Source of the DNA: CAZUAQ01 sp964618455
GTDB lineage: Bacteria > Planctomycetota > Phycisphaerae > UBA1845 > PWPN01
DNA length: 64,000 nucleotides
Direction: 5' to 3'
Assembly: GCA_964618455.1 (NCBI GenBank)
Contig: CAZUAQ010000022.1
Coordinates: forward strand, 23,170 to 87,169
Of this stretch, positions 41,006-49,782 are shown in pieces. The notes under the pieces are model-generated. The model was not told the DNA's origin. It ran no database searches and saw only the letters and a list, made by a program, of their open reading frames with translations. Numbering within the stretch: the stretch's first letter is position 1; every line of letters begins with the position of its first letter. The position numbers and the translations under genes are program-made.

Positions 41006-41995
41006 ATGTCGGTCCATCATCCACTCCGAATGCGTTTCAGCTTCTGCATCGGGCTGAGTCTCTCTCTTGTGCCCGCCCTCGCCGGGCCTGCTGTGGCTGG
41101 AGTCTCGGCCCGGGAGGCGGAACTCCGCCTGAACGTCGCGTGGCAGGTCGCTCTTGACGGTGTAGGCATCTCCGCCGGGATTATCGACGGCAAGATCGGC
41201 CCGAAGACGCGGCTCGCCACGCGCGAGTTCCAGCGCGTCCGCGGACTCGAGGTTACCGGTGAGTTGGATGCCGGTACGCGAAAAGCACTCCAGGTCGATC
41301 CGGAAGGTGTCTTCATCCGGTACACGGTCACTTCCAGCGATCTCAAGGAAGTCGGTGAAGTTCCGTCAAGCTGGCTGGCCCGGTCGAAGCTCGATCGACT
41401 CGGGCATGCCTCCGTGTTGCACGTCGTCGCCGAGAAGTTTCACTGCCACACGCAGCTTCTCGCCACGATTAATCCCGGGCGCGATCTCCAGCGCTTGAAA
41501 CCGGGTGACCCGGTGGTCGTGCCCCGCGTGCAGGAACCGGAAAAGTTGCCCCGGGCGAAAAGCGTGGAAGTCAACCTCCGCGACAAGGTCATCCGGGTCA
41601 TCGATCATCAGGATCGGCTGGTGGCTCTCTTCCACTGCTCTGTGGCGGCCAGCAAGTCGAAACTGCCGCGCTCGGACGCGAAAGTGACCGCCATCGCCGT
41701 CGACCCCAACTACACGTATGACCCGAAGATGTGGCCCGAGGTCCGGGAGAAGATCGACCGCAAGCTGACGATTCCCCCCGGGCCGCGCAACCCCGTCGGG
41801 CGCTGCTGGATCTCGCTCAGCCTTCCCGGCTACGGCATGCACGGCACGCCCAACCCGGAACTGATCGGCAAGACCGGTTCGCATGGCTGCTTCCGTCTCG
41901 CCAACTGGGATGCCCTGCGGCTGGCTCACATGGTCAGTGTCGGCACGCCGGTCCGTTTCGTCGATCACCCGGACGCCGACCTGGCGCGGAATTGA
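41006..41995 (+). CDS. L,D-transpeptidase with peptidoglycan-binding domain
   Basis: 329 residues, exported. The signal peptide (RFSFCIGLSLSLVPALAG) is followed by a PG_binding_1 domain (GKIGPKTRLATREFQRVRGL), a LysM-like stretch (LLATINPGRDLQRLKPGDPV) and a YkuD catalytic domain. The catalytic His and Cys are present in MHGTPNPELIGKTGSHGCFR. Such enzymes form 3-3 crosslinks or attach proteins to peptidoglycan, which agrees with planctomycetes having peptidoglycan. GGGAGG lies four bases before the ATG. corA follows after 36 bases on the same strand. Confidence 0.93.
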   Translation: MSVHHPLRMRFSFCIGLSLSLVPALAGPAVAGVSAREAELRLNVAWQVALDGVGISAGIIDGKIGPKTRLATREFQRVRGLEVTGELDAGTRKALQVDPEGVFIRYTVTSSDLKEVGEVPSSWLARSKLDRLGHASVLHVVAEKFHCHTQLLATINPGRDLQRLKPGDPVVVPRVQEPEKLPRAKSVEVNLRDKVIRVIDHQDRLVALFHCSVAASKSKLPRSDAKVTAIAVDPNYTYDPKMWPEVREKIDRKLTIPPGPRNPVGRCWISLSLPGYGMHGTPNPELIGKTGSHGCFRLANWDALRLAHMVSVGTPVRFVDHPDADLARN

Positions 41996-42031
41996 TAGTT
42001 TACGACCTGTCCCCGCGCGGACGATCATGGT

Positions 42032-43147
42032 ATGAAACGACTGCTTCCCAAGCTGCCCCGGCGCCCGCGAAAGAAACGAAAGAAGCACCCCCCACCCGGG
42101 GCGCAACCCGGTACGCTCGTCGTCACACCCACGGCGGACTTTCGTATCCATATCTGCACCTACGACGCCTCCTCGCTTGAGGAGGTCACCCATCGCGACG
42201 TGGACGGCATTTCCGAGGCGTTGCGTGATGACGGCGTCGTGTGGATCGACATCGAAGGCATACCCGAAGAACACGGCCTGCGGCGGATCGCGGAGATCTT
42301 CGGACTGCATCCGCTGGCCCTCGAGGACATCGTCAACATCCCCCAGCGACCCAAGATGGAGATCTTTGAGAATCACACGCTGCTGATCCTGCGAACCGGA
42401 CACCTGGTGGACCATTCGCTCGAACTGGAACGCGACCAGATCAGCCTGCTGGTCGGCCCCAATTACGTGCTCTCTTTCCATGAACAACCGCGCGACACGT
42501 TCGCTCCCGTGCGCCATCGGCTGCATCAGGGCGGCCCCAACCTGCGGGCCAACGGCCCTGGCTACCTGACATACGCGTTAGCCGACGCCATGATCGACGG
42601 CTACTATCCGATCATGGAGCAATACGGAGACGCCCTCGAGCGATACGAGCATGAACTTCTGAACCATCACGCTCATGCCGAATTGACCGACCTCTACAAG
42701 CTGCGGCGCGAACTGATTACCACCCGCAGGCACATGATGGCCACGCGTGACATCATCCACAACATTCTGAGCAACGAGACGCCGCACATCTCCAACCGGC
42801 ACCAGACCCAATGGCGAGACTGCCTCGATCACTGCGCGCAACTCGTCGACATGACCGATATCTCCCGCGAGAGCATCATCAGCCTTCAGGAGGTTCAGCT
42901 CGCGATGACGGCCACGCGTCAGAACGAAGTCATGAAAACACTCACCATTCTGGCCAGCATCTTTATTCCCCTGACATTCATCGCCGGGATCTATGGTATG
43001 AATTTCAAGGACATGCCTGAGCTTGACTCCTCATGGGGTTATCCCGCTGTTCTGATGGTGATGGCCGTCATGGCCGGCGGCATGGTGTACTACTTCTATC
43101 GGAAGGGGTGGCTGGGCGGCGCCGCTCGAGACGACATCGAGTTCTGA
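42032..43147 (+). CDS. corA: CorA-type magnesium/divalent cation channel
   Basis: 371 residues. A basic Lys/Arg/Pro-rich N-terminus (RRPRKKRKKH) leads to the cytoplasmic funnel domain (VWIDIEGIPEEHGLRRIAEI, LHPLALEDI), a long helix and two C-terminal membrane segments with the pore signature YGMNF. Pentameric CorA channels take up magnesium, cobalt or nickel. The protein ends DDIEF after the second membrane helix. It may share a transcript with the L,D-transpeptidase gene upstream. Confidence 0.95.
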   Translation: MKRLLPKLPRRPRKKRKKHPPPGAQPGTLVVTPTADFRIHICTYDASSLEEVTHRDVDGISEALRDDGVVWIDIEGIPEEHGLRRIAEIFGLHPLALEDIVNIPQRPKMEIFENHTLLILRTGHLVDHSLELERDQISLLVGPNYVLSFHEQPRDTFAPVRHRLHQGGPNLRANGPGYLTYALADAMIDGYYPIMEQYGDALERYEHELLNHHAHAELTDLYKLRRELITTRRHMMATRDIIHNILSNETPHISNRHQTQWRDCLDHCAQLVDMTDISRESIISLQEVQLAMTATRQNEVMKTLTILASIFIPLTFIAGIYGMNFKDMPELDSSWGYPAVLMVMAVMAGGMVYYFYRKGWLGGAARDDIEF

Positions 43148-43247
43148 GTCATTCATCCTTCCCACATGCCATGAAACCCCGACTCCGCTCGAGTACCATC
43201 TGAGGACGGTTTCCATTTGTTTTGAAAGTCGGCAGGAGAGGAACTTG

Positions 43248-43937
43248 GTGACAGCACCGGACAATCACGACGCGCTTGACTCGCATCATCATAACGCCCG
43301 AGGGGTCATCTTCGATCTGGACGGCACCCTGGCAGACACGCTGCCGGACATCCGTTCGGCGGTCAACGCCGGACGCTCGCACTTCGGGCTGGCCGCCGCC
43401 ACGGAGGACGAGGTACGCTCGTGGATCGGCGAAGGACTGCCCGTGTTATGTGAGCGTGCTCTTCACGACGCGAAGGATATCCCGCTCGACACCATGATCG
43501 AAGTCGTGCGCGACCACTACCGCGCGCACAGTCTTGAAGCGACCACCCTTTTTCCCGGCATCGCACCGTTGCTCGACGCGCTTGTCGCTCGCCGCATCCC
43601 CATGGCCATCTGCACGAACAAGCCGCACGAGGCGACTCTGGCCCTGGTGAAGTCGATGTTGAACCGCTGGGAATTCGCCGCCGTGGAAGGCTATCGTGAG
43701 GAGGACCGACGTAAGCCTGATCCGCGCACGGCCGTTGACATCGCCGTTGCGATGAGCCTCGATCCCGGGGAGTTTTGTTTCGTCGGGGATTCGGACACGG
43801 ACATGCTGACTGCCACAAACGCCGGGATGATTCCCGTCGGTGTCAGTTGGGGTTATCGTTCGGAGGAGGTTCTGCGAAATGCGGGGGCGTCACAGGTGCT
43901 CATTCAACCGATGGATCTGATTGAATACCTGGAGTAG
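43248..43937 (+). CDS. HAD phosphatase, phosphoglycolate phosphatase-like
   Basis: 229 residues. HAD motif I VIFDLDGTLADTLPDI has both catalytic aspartates; a helical C1 cap follows; motif II is ICTNKPHEAT; a Lys in RRKPDPRT is motif III; motif IV is FVGDSDTDMLTA. This set is that of Gph/PpaX-like phosphatases that act on phosphoglycolate or pyrophosphate; the exact substrate is not readable. The GTG at 43248 has GAGG six bases upstream; a TTG one codon earlier is possible. A His-rich start (DSHHHNA) is unusual. Confidence 0.85.
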   Translation: MTAPDNHDALDSHHHNARGVIFDLDGTLADTLPDIRSAVNAGRSHFGLAAATEDEVRSWIGEGLPVLCERALHDAKDIPLDTMIEVVRDHYRAHSLEATTLFPGIAPLLDALVARRIPMAICTNKPHEATLALVKSMLNRWEFAAVEGYREEDRRKPDPRTAVDIAVAMSLDPGEFCFVGDSDTDMLTATNAGMIPVGVSWGYRSEEVLRNAGASQVLIQPMDLIEYLE

Positions 43938-43954
43938 ACATGGCAGGTTACCCC

Positions 43955-43988
43955 AAAAAAGGCGTCCGTCTCCAGTGAGACGAACGCC
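43955..43988 (-). terminator. Rho-independent terminator of dps
   Basis: On the minus strand GGCGTTCGTCTC pairs with GAGACGGACGCC (one mismatch, four-base loop) and is followed by six T. It lies about 84 bases after the dps stop codon. Confidence 0.85.
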
Positions 43989-44071
43989 TGATTATCGGAG
44001 AAAAGAAAGCCTTTCCCCGACGCATGGAATCATGGATCACGCTACGCCTCGGCGGCTCGCGCGTTTGCGTT

Positions 44072-44509
44072 TCACTCCGCCAGCCACGCCTCGAACATCC
44101 AGATGAGTTTGGCAGATTCGTCGGCCATGTCATCCATCAAGTTTTCGGTTGTCACGTCGTCTGCCTCCACGGCAGCTTCCTTGACCTTGATAAAAACCGA
44201 CCGTTGAGTCTTCAGGTCTTCCAGGAGCATCTGCATCATGCCCGTGGCATTGGGTAACTCGGTCGTCTCCTTGAGTGCCGATGCTCCAATCGCTTCCTTC
44301 AGCGTCGGCACGGGCACGTCACCGAGTTGCAGGATGCGTTCGGCCACTTCATCCACCCATTCCGCCCACTGGTTGTACATCTCCTCGAATTTCTCATGCA
44401 ACATGAAGAAGCGGTCGCCTTTCACATTCCAGTGGAAGTGACGCAGCTTCTGATAAAACACCATTCCGTCAGACTGTACTTTCTTCAAATGCTGTGTAGT
44501 GCTGGCCAT
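44072..44509 (-). CDS. dps: Dps-family ferritin-like protein
   Basis: 145 residues, the short bacterial Dps length. The inter-subunit ferroxidase ligands are visible in LRHFHWNVKGDRFFMLHEKFEEMY followed by DEVAERILQLGDVP. Dps dodecamers oxidise ferrous iron with peroxide, store it and protect DNA. AAGGAG lies seven bases before the ATG. It is divergent from oxyR, and OxyR-like half sites lie in the 124-base gap, so peroxide control is likely. A strong terminator follows. Confidence 0.93.
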   Translation of the reverse strand: MASTTQHLKKVQSDGMVFYQKLRHFHWNVKGDRFFMLHEKFEEMYNQWAEWVDEVAERILQLGDVPVPTLKEAIGASALKETTELPNATGMMQMLLEDLKTQRSVFIKVKEAAVEADDVTTENLMDDMADESAKLIWMFEAWLAE

Positions 44510-44609
44510 TGATGTTCTCCTTCAGTTCAGCAGTTCGTCAGACAACTCCTTGTTGCTGCCTGACCAGATACTATAGGATGAGGTCTGCAATAGGAAAAGT
44601 ACATATCTG

Positions 44610-44624
44610 CTATCGCTTGAATAG
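44610..44624. promoter_or_regulatory. Candidate OxyR half sites between dps and oxyR
   Basis: CTAT-N7-ATAG at 44610-44624 has the exact half-site spacing of the OxyR consensus (ATAG-N7-CTAT-N7-ATAG-N7-CTAT). Further ATAG/CTAT elements lie at about 44571 and 44590 but not with perfect spacing. Confidence 0.45.
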
Positions 44625-44633
44625 GGAATGGCT

Positions 44634-45512
44634 ATGGAGCTTCATCAACTGCGGTATTTCCTCGCTGTCGCCGAAACGCAGAGCTTTACCGCCGCCGCCC
44701 GCCGGTGTGAGGTGGCGCAACCTTCCTTGAGTCAGCAGATCGGCAAGCTGGAGCGCCGGCTCGGCACTCCCCTGTTCGACCGCCTCGCCCGGGGCGTCCA
44801 GCTGACCCGTGCCGGTGAGGAGCTGGTGCCGTATGCCCGCCATATCCTCACCAGCGTCGAGGACGCGCAACGTCACGTGGCCGACATGGAACTCGAACCC
44901 TCCGGGCGGCTGCGCATCGGCGCGATTCCCACGATCGCCCCGTATCTGCTTCCCCCCGTGCTCCGCAGTTTTCTTCGACGCTCACCCCGGGTGGAGTTGC
45001 AGCTCATCGAGGAGGTGACGGATCGCCTGATCCAGCTCTTGCTCGAAGGCGAGATCGATCTGGCCTTGATGGCCCTGCCCATTGAGCACCCGGCGTTGCT
45101 TCACGAAACTTTGTTCGACGAGGAGTTGTTGGTGGCCGTCCCTGCCAGGCATCCGCTTGCGAAGCGAAAGTCCCTGACGTGGGAGCATCTCGACGGTGAA
45201 CGGATCGTCGTGATGGATGAAATCCACTGCCTGGGTCGCCAGACGCTGAGTATCTGCCGGCGCCGGCGGATCAACCCCGACATCGTTTGCCGCGGCAATC
45301 AGATTTCGACCATCCTGGAGATGGTCTCCCTCGGCATGGGGATCACGCTGGTCCCCGAGATGGCGATCCGGAGCGACCGTTCGTCGCGACGCGTCTATCG
45401 TCGGATTAAGAAAAACTCGCCTGTTCGCACGCTGGCGGTGGCGTGGCATCGCGATCGTTACCGATCGGAAACGTCCCGCCAACTGGTCCGCCTGCTCACC
45501 GCATCTTCTTGA
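44634..45512 (+). CDS. oxyR: OxyR-type LysR-family peroxide regulator
   Basis: About 292 residues. The N-terminal helix-turn-helix is typical of LysR proteins (LRYFLAVAETQSFTAAARRC, then QPSLSQQIGKLERRLGTPLF). The redox cysteines of OxyR are present with the right nine-residue step in EIHCLGRQTLSICRR, equivalent to Cys199 and Cys208 of E. coli. Peroxide forms the disulfide and switches DNA binding. The ATG at 44634 has AGGGA six bases upstream and gives the usual MELHQLRYF start. Divergent from dps, and followed by msrB, so three oxidative-stress genes sit together. Confidence 0.93.
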   Translation: MELHQLRYFLAVAETQSFTAAARRCEVAQPSLSQQIGKLERRLGTPLFDRLARGVQLTRAGEELVPYARHILTSVEDAQRHVADMELEPSGRLRIGAIPTIAPYLLPPVLRSFLRRSPRVELQLIEEVTDRLIQLLLEGEIDLALMALPIEHPALLHETLFDEELLVAVPARHPLAKRKSLTWEHLDGERIVVMDEIHCLGRQTLSICRRRRINPDIVCRGNQISTILEMVSLGMGITLVPEMAIRSDRSSRRVYRRIKKNSPVRTLAVAWHRDRYRSETSRQLVRLLTASS

Positions 45513-45569
45513 TAATTCGGGGGTTGTGTGCTTTGCTCGTTTCCAGCCACGGCCATGCGTAAAATCGGA

Positions 45570-45596
45570 TTGACATATGTGAGAGTGACCTCACAT
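45570..45596. promoter_or_regulatory. Dyad operator overlapping a TTGACA -35 before msrB
   Basis: A consensus TTGACA at 45570-45575 is followed by ATGTGAG (45577-45583) and its perfect complement CTCACAT (45590-45596), six bases apart. It resembles a CRP site but the inner TGTGA...TCACA gap is eight rather than six. Confidence 0.45.
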
Positions 45597-45617
45597 GAGC
45601 CCAAGGGAATAACTTTC

Positions 45618-46181
45618 ATGTGGTTCGACGTTATGCATGTCATGAAAACGCATATAAGCCTGCTCATCGCGGTCCTGCCGGTTCTCGCCCTCATGGGATG
45701 TGAACATACCGGTCAGCCAAGTGCAACAGATCAGACGGATTCGAATGCCGAGAGCGGGGCAAACACGCAGAGCGATTCGGCCACTGTGGAGAAAATCATG
45801 AAGAGCGAGACCGAATGGCGTAAGCAACTGTCACCCGAGCAATATTACGTCACGCGCGAGAAAGGCACCGAACGCGCGTTCACTGGTGAATACTGGAACA
45901 ACAAGGAGCAGGGCAACTACGCCTGCGTGTGTTGCGGCCAGGAACTGTTTGCCTCGGATCACAAGTTCGACTCGGGCACCGGCTGGCCGAGCTTCACGCA
46001 ACCGACGGACGCCGCCCATGTCGCCACGGAGAGCGATCGAAGCCACGGCATGGTCCGTACCGAGGTCCTGTGCAGCCGGTGCGACGCCCACCTGGGCCAC
46101 GTGTTCGATGACGGCCCCGCCCCCACCGGGAAACGCTACTGCATCAACTCGGCCTCACTTGCCTTCGAAAAGGCTGAGTAA
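45618..46181 (+). CDS. msrB: Lipoprotein peptide-methionine (R)-S-oxide reductase
   Basis: 187 residues. An N-terminal lipoprotein signal ends in the lipobox LALMGC, followed by a Ser/Thr/Asp linker and a full MsrB domain: SPEQYYVTREKGTE, the zinc cysteines in CVCCGQELF and CSRCDAHLGH, and the catalytic Cys in RYCINSASLAF. It repairs oxidised methionines, here presumably in the periplasm. The ATG at 45618 has AGGGA ten bases upstream; ATGs at 45633 and 45642 would shorten the signal only. It follows oxyR. Confidence 0.92.
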   Translation: MWFDVMHVMKTHISLLIAVLPVLALMGCEHTGQPSATDQTDSNAESGANTQSDSATVEKIMKSETEWRKQLSPEQYYVTREKGTERAFTGEYWNNKEQGNYACVCCGQELFASDHKFDSGTGWPSFTQPTDAAHVATESDRSHGMVRTEVLCSRCDAHLGHVFDDGPAPTGKRYCINSASLAFEKAE

Positions 46182-46216
46182 CAGTCTGCGGCGATCTCCG
46201 TCTCCTCGGACAGCGA

Positions 46217-46765
46217 TCACGGCTCAAAGTACCTTCGGAGCGGAGCATTCTCACGTAATAACGTTATGGCGTGATGCAGGCGCGACTTGACCGTCCCGAG
46301 CGGAATGCCCTGTGCGTCGGCGATTTCCGCAAGGGTCATGTCATCCACAAACCGCAGAAGAAGGACCTCGCGCGTTTCCGAGGGCAGCTTTCGTAACACG
46401 TCACGAAGATCATCATGCCCCCCCAACGCAGCATCGAGCGCCCCCGACTCAGGCGGACTCTCCATGGCCTGCTCTCGCCGGCGACGCTGACGGACTCGAA
46501 TGGCGTTGTGTTTGACGACCGGGTAGAGAAAGGTCGTCATGCGGGCGGTCAACTTCAGGTGCGGCACTTTGTTGAGCAGATAGGCGAACGTCTCCTGCAC
46601 CACGTCGAGGGCGTCGTCCCGATCCCCCGTGATCCGCCACGCCCATCGATAGACCTGGTCCCGATAGCGGAAGTAGAGCACTTCGAACGCCTCCTCACTA
46701 CCCGCGTTGATCGACGAGACCAGCGTCTGGTCATCGCGTGGATCGGGTAACGGGGGTAGGGGCAT
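46217..46765 (-). CDS. ECF-type RNA polymerase sigma factor
   Basis: 182 residues with sigma region 2 (EEAFEVLYFRYRDQVYRWAW, DDALDVVQETFAYL) and region 4 (LPSETREVLLLRFVDDMTLA, GIPLGTVKSRLHHA). It directs RNA polymerase to a small set of extracytoplasmic-function promoters. No anti-sigma gene is adjacent; the divergent neighbour is an exported subtilisin-like protein. GGAG lies five bases before the ATG. Confidence 0.92.
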   Translation of the reverse strand: MPLPPLPDPRDDQTLVSSINAGSEEAFEVLYFRYRDQVYRWAWRITGDRDDALDVVQETFAYLLNKVPHLKLTARMTTFLYPVVKHNAIRVRQRRRREQAMESPPESGALDAALGGHDDLRDVLRKLPSETREVLLLRFVDDMTLAEIADAQGIPLGTVKSRLHHAITLLRENAPLRRYFEP

Positions 46766-47057
46766 GGTGACTCCAAAATCGGGTACGTCGCTCTTGTAAT
46801 CGAGCCGCGCATGCCGGTCGAGCCCAACAGACCTTCAGCTTCGCCAATCTGCGAAACCCAAGTACGAAATCAATTACCCAATTCCGGGCAATATAGCCCT
46901 CCCCTTGGTCTACATACGCCCAGAACACTCCAAAAAGTCGGTTTCATCGGCTTGGCATGGCAGGTGTCAAACCTCCCAACCGCCATCAGGAACCGGCGAC
47001 CACCTCAAGATGGGCCAAGGGAGGCCCACCGCCGGAGTCTGAACAAGGAGTCTTGCC

Positions 47058-49631
47058 ATGCGACACCGTGCCCACCAAAACGCCTGCTCTCCGATCCTCT
47101 GGCCGTTGGGCCTGACCGCCGTCCTGCTCGCGGGATGCGGCCCCGCTCCCGTCCCTTCCGATCAGGATCCTGAAAGCACGGTGGACGCCGAAACGGTCTT
47201 CATCCCGCCCACCTACCACATGGATGAATCGATGGCCCGGCCGGACACCTTCACCGAGCCGATCGAGGAGGAAGGCGAACCACGTCCCGTCGGCAGCCTG
47301 CAGATCGGAGACGGCAAGGCCACCGAACTCGTGCTGTACGAGTTGCTGGTCACAGTCATGGATCCCAACGAGATCGACGCCATCATCGCCCGCTGGAATG
47401 CCGCCATTCTCGATGTCGCCGAGCCCGACGAATTCGATGATCCGGGCGCGCCGTACGATTTCCTGATTCGGATTGACCCTGACCAGGTGGATACGTCGAA
47501 GTTGGCCGAGCACATGGCCATCGTCGAGCCGGCGCTCTCGGGAGCCGTCATCGGCAGCGAGGCAGTCATGAAGACACTGGCCGCGGCCGCGGAAGAGACG
47601 GCTGTCTACGGCACACCGGTCGGGTTGAACTGGCTGACCACGGGTGACGCGATCTCCGAAGGCATCAGCATGGAGTCTCCTGATCTGGGGCAGCCGAATG
47701 CCTTCCAATGGTCGTTCATGCGCTCCTTGAGCAACCAGGATATCGGCGTCGATGTGGCGTGGCAGATGCTGGCCTCGGAGGTCCTGCTCGTCAACAAGGT
47801 GCGGATCATGATCGCCGACGGCGGTTTCAAATCGAACCCTGATTTCCCGGATGAGTCGAAACTGCGCAACGGCGACTGGGGAGATTCCAATGCATTGGAC
47901 TGCGGCGACAATCCCTGCCCCTGGCATGCGTCCCAGGTGACGCTGGCAGCCATGGCCAAGATCGACAACGGCTACGGCACGGCCGGACCCGCCGGACCGG
48001 TCGGTGAACTGATCGGCGTGGCCATCAACAAGGATTTCTGGAAGCGCCTTCGCCGCATCAAGAAGATGGTCAAGGAAGAGCATCCGCACGTCGTGAACAT
48101 GAGCTTCAGCACGACGATCGAGGTCTTTCGCGGGGCGTCGCTGGATGCGGCTAATCGTCACTTCAAGAACATGAAGAATCGCGGCGCTTTGCTTTTTGCC
48201 TCGGCGGGTAACGACGGAATCGATGTGGATTCGGAAAACTGCATCGGGAACAACTGCTATGAAGGCAAGCTGATCCTGCCATGTGAAAGTAATTACGTCC
48301 ATTGCGTCGGCGGCATGGATTCGAATTCGACCTGGAAAGCACCGGGCTCGAACTACGGCTCGGGCTCCGGCAGCGGATCGGTCGAGATCTACGGCCCGTT
48401 CTGTGTCGTCGGCATGGAAGCGCCGGACAACGCCTATTCGAACACGGACGTCAAGACGGTCTGCGGGACAAGCTTCGCCAGCCCATTCGTGGCGGGCGTG
48501 GCGGCGCTGGTCAAAGCCGCGGCCCCGAGCCTCGGCCCCGACGAAATCTGGCAGATCCTTCGCGATACCGCGCATGATGGCGGCGTCATGGTTCCCCTGG
48601 TGGTCGGTGACGAGGCGAGCCAGCTTCGCATCAACGCCTACGATGCCGTCCGCGAAGCCATGGGTCTGAATTACTCCCTGCCGGATGTTCAAATCACCGC
48701 GCCCGCCAACGGCAGCGATTACCCATTGGACAACTGGCTGGTACTCAAGGGCTCAGCCGAAACCTTCTACGGCTACGACCTGCCGATCACGTGGACGAGC
48801 AGCATCGACGGTGAACTCTCCAACGGCGCGGAGTTCGGCGACATCTACCTCTCGCCGCTGTCGGTCGGCACGCACACCATCACCGCCGAAGCGACGGACC
48901 TGCGCGGCGGTACCGGGACCGACCAGATCACGATCACCATCGAGGACACGCCGCCGGTGGTGACCATCCTCGCCCCCGAGGACGGCGAAGAGTTCTACGA
49001 AGGCCAGTCGGTCGACCTTTCCGCGTTCACGAAAGATCCCGACACGTACGGGCCGCTCGAGGACGATGCCGTGTTCTGGACCGTGCGCCGACTCAACAAC
49101 CAGGCGGTGTTCTATGGGGGCGGACACGTGGACGAGATTCCCATCAACACGCTCACGCCGGGAATGTACAACATCACACTGGAAGGCGGCGATGAGAACA
49201 ACGTGTCCGAGGATGTCGTGACCATCACGGTCAACGCCATTCCGCCGAACGAAACGGTGCCCACCGCCAACATTCTCCAACCTGCCATGGACATCGAGGT
49301 GGTGGCGTACAACGGCACGCCGCAGCTCATCCAGTTCCAGGGTGTCGGCTCGGATCCCGAGGACGGCAACCTCAGCCCGGACAATTACCGCTGGACCGCG
49401 GTCAGTGAAAACGGGACGAAGATCGTGCTGTGCGAGGGCAGCAGCTTCGGGGAGTTCGATCCGGAAGAGTATGCCGGCCACGAGGCCTGCGACCAGTTCA
49501 GCCGCAACATGACGCTGGATGAGGGATCGGTGGGCTATACGATCTGGACGGTCACGCTGGAGGTGGAGGATTCCAGCGGGCTGATCGGCAAGGACAAGGT
49601 CAACGTGGAGATTCAGTTCACCACGGGATAG
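47058..49631 (+). CDS. Subtilisin-like (S8) peptidase lipoprotein
   Basis: 857 residues. Lipoprotein signal with lipobox LLAGC. A propeptide-like region (about 85-190) precedes the S8 domain (about 230-545). The catalytic Asp is in IMIADGGF, the His in CPWHASQVTLA (most relatives have HGTxVAG here), Asn in FASAGNDG, and the Ser in CGTSFASPFVAG. Three Ig-like or cadherin-like beta domains follow (from PDVQITAPANGSDYPL; PPVVTILAPEDGEEF; VPTANILQPAMDIEV). AAGGAG lies seven bases before the ATG. A large surface protease is likely; the changed His motif may alter activity. Confidence 0.9.
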   Translation: MRHRAHQNACSPILWPLGLTAVLLAGCGPAPVPSDQDPESTVDAETVFIPPTYHMDESMARPDTFTEPIEEEGEPRPVGSLQIGDGKATELVLYELLVTVMDPNEIDAIIARWNAAILDVAEPDEFDDPGAPYDFLIRIDPDQVDTSKLAEHMAIVEPALSGAVIGSEAVMKTLAAAAEETAVYGTPVGLNWLTTGDAISEGISMESPDLGQPNAFQWSFMRSLSNQDIGVDVAWQMLASEVLLVNKVRIMIADGGFKSNPDFPDESKLRNGDWGDSNALDCGDNPCPWHASQVTLAAMAKIDNGYGTAGPAGPVGELIGVAINKDFWKRLRRIKKMVKEEHPHVVNMSFSTTIEVFRGASLDAANRHFKNMKNRGALLFASAGNDGIDVDSENCIGNNCYEGKLILPCESNYVHCVGGMDSNSTWKAPGSNYGSGSGSGSVEIYGPFCVVGMEAPDNAYSNTDVKTVCGTSFASPFVAGVAALVKAAAPSLGPDEIWQILRDTAHDGGVMVPLVVGDEASQLRINAYDAVREAMGLNYSLPDVQITAPANGSDYPLDNWLVLKGSAETFYGYDLPITWTSSIDGELSNGAEFGDIYLSPLSVGTHTITAEATDLRGGTGTDQITITIEDTPPVVTILAPEDGEEFYEGQSVDLSAFTKDPDTYGPLEDDAVFWTVRRLNNQAVFYGGGHVDEIPINTLTPGMYNITLEGGDENNVSEDVVTITVNAIPPNETVPTANILQPAMDIEVVAYNGTPQLIQFQGVGSDPEDGNLSPDNYRWTAVSENGTKIVLCEGSSFGEFDPEEYAGHEACDQFSRNMTLDEGSVGYTIWTVTLEVEDSSGLIGKDKVNVEIQFTTG

Positions 49632-49652
49632 GGAACCTTCTTCTTTCCTCGT

Positions 49653-49718
49653 GCGGGCTCTCGTCCCCGGTCGGGTTTTCAAGCCCTCCACCGGTGCGGC
49701 GAGAGCCCGCGTTTTTTT
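49653..49718 (+). terminator. Rho-independent terminator with branched loop
   Basis: Perfect 11-base stem GCGGGCTCTCG / CGAGAGCCCGC around a 36-base loop, which itself can pair (CCCCGG...CCGG), followed by G and seven T. Confidence 0.85.
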
Positions 49719-49782
49719 GACATCCTGCATACGGGGCTCCTGGAGCTTCTATCCCGTCCAGGCGCTTTTGATGTACACTGAT

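Noticed and set aside
45577..45596. CRP binding site before msrB
   Set aside because: The TGTGA and TCACA boxes are eight bases apart rather than six, so only a generic dyad operator is claimed.
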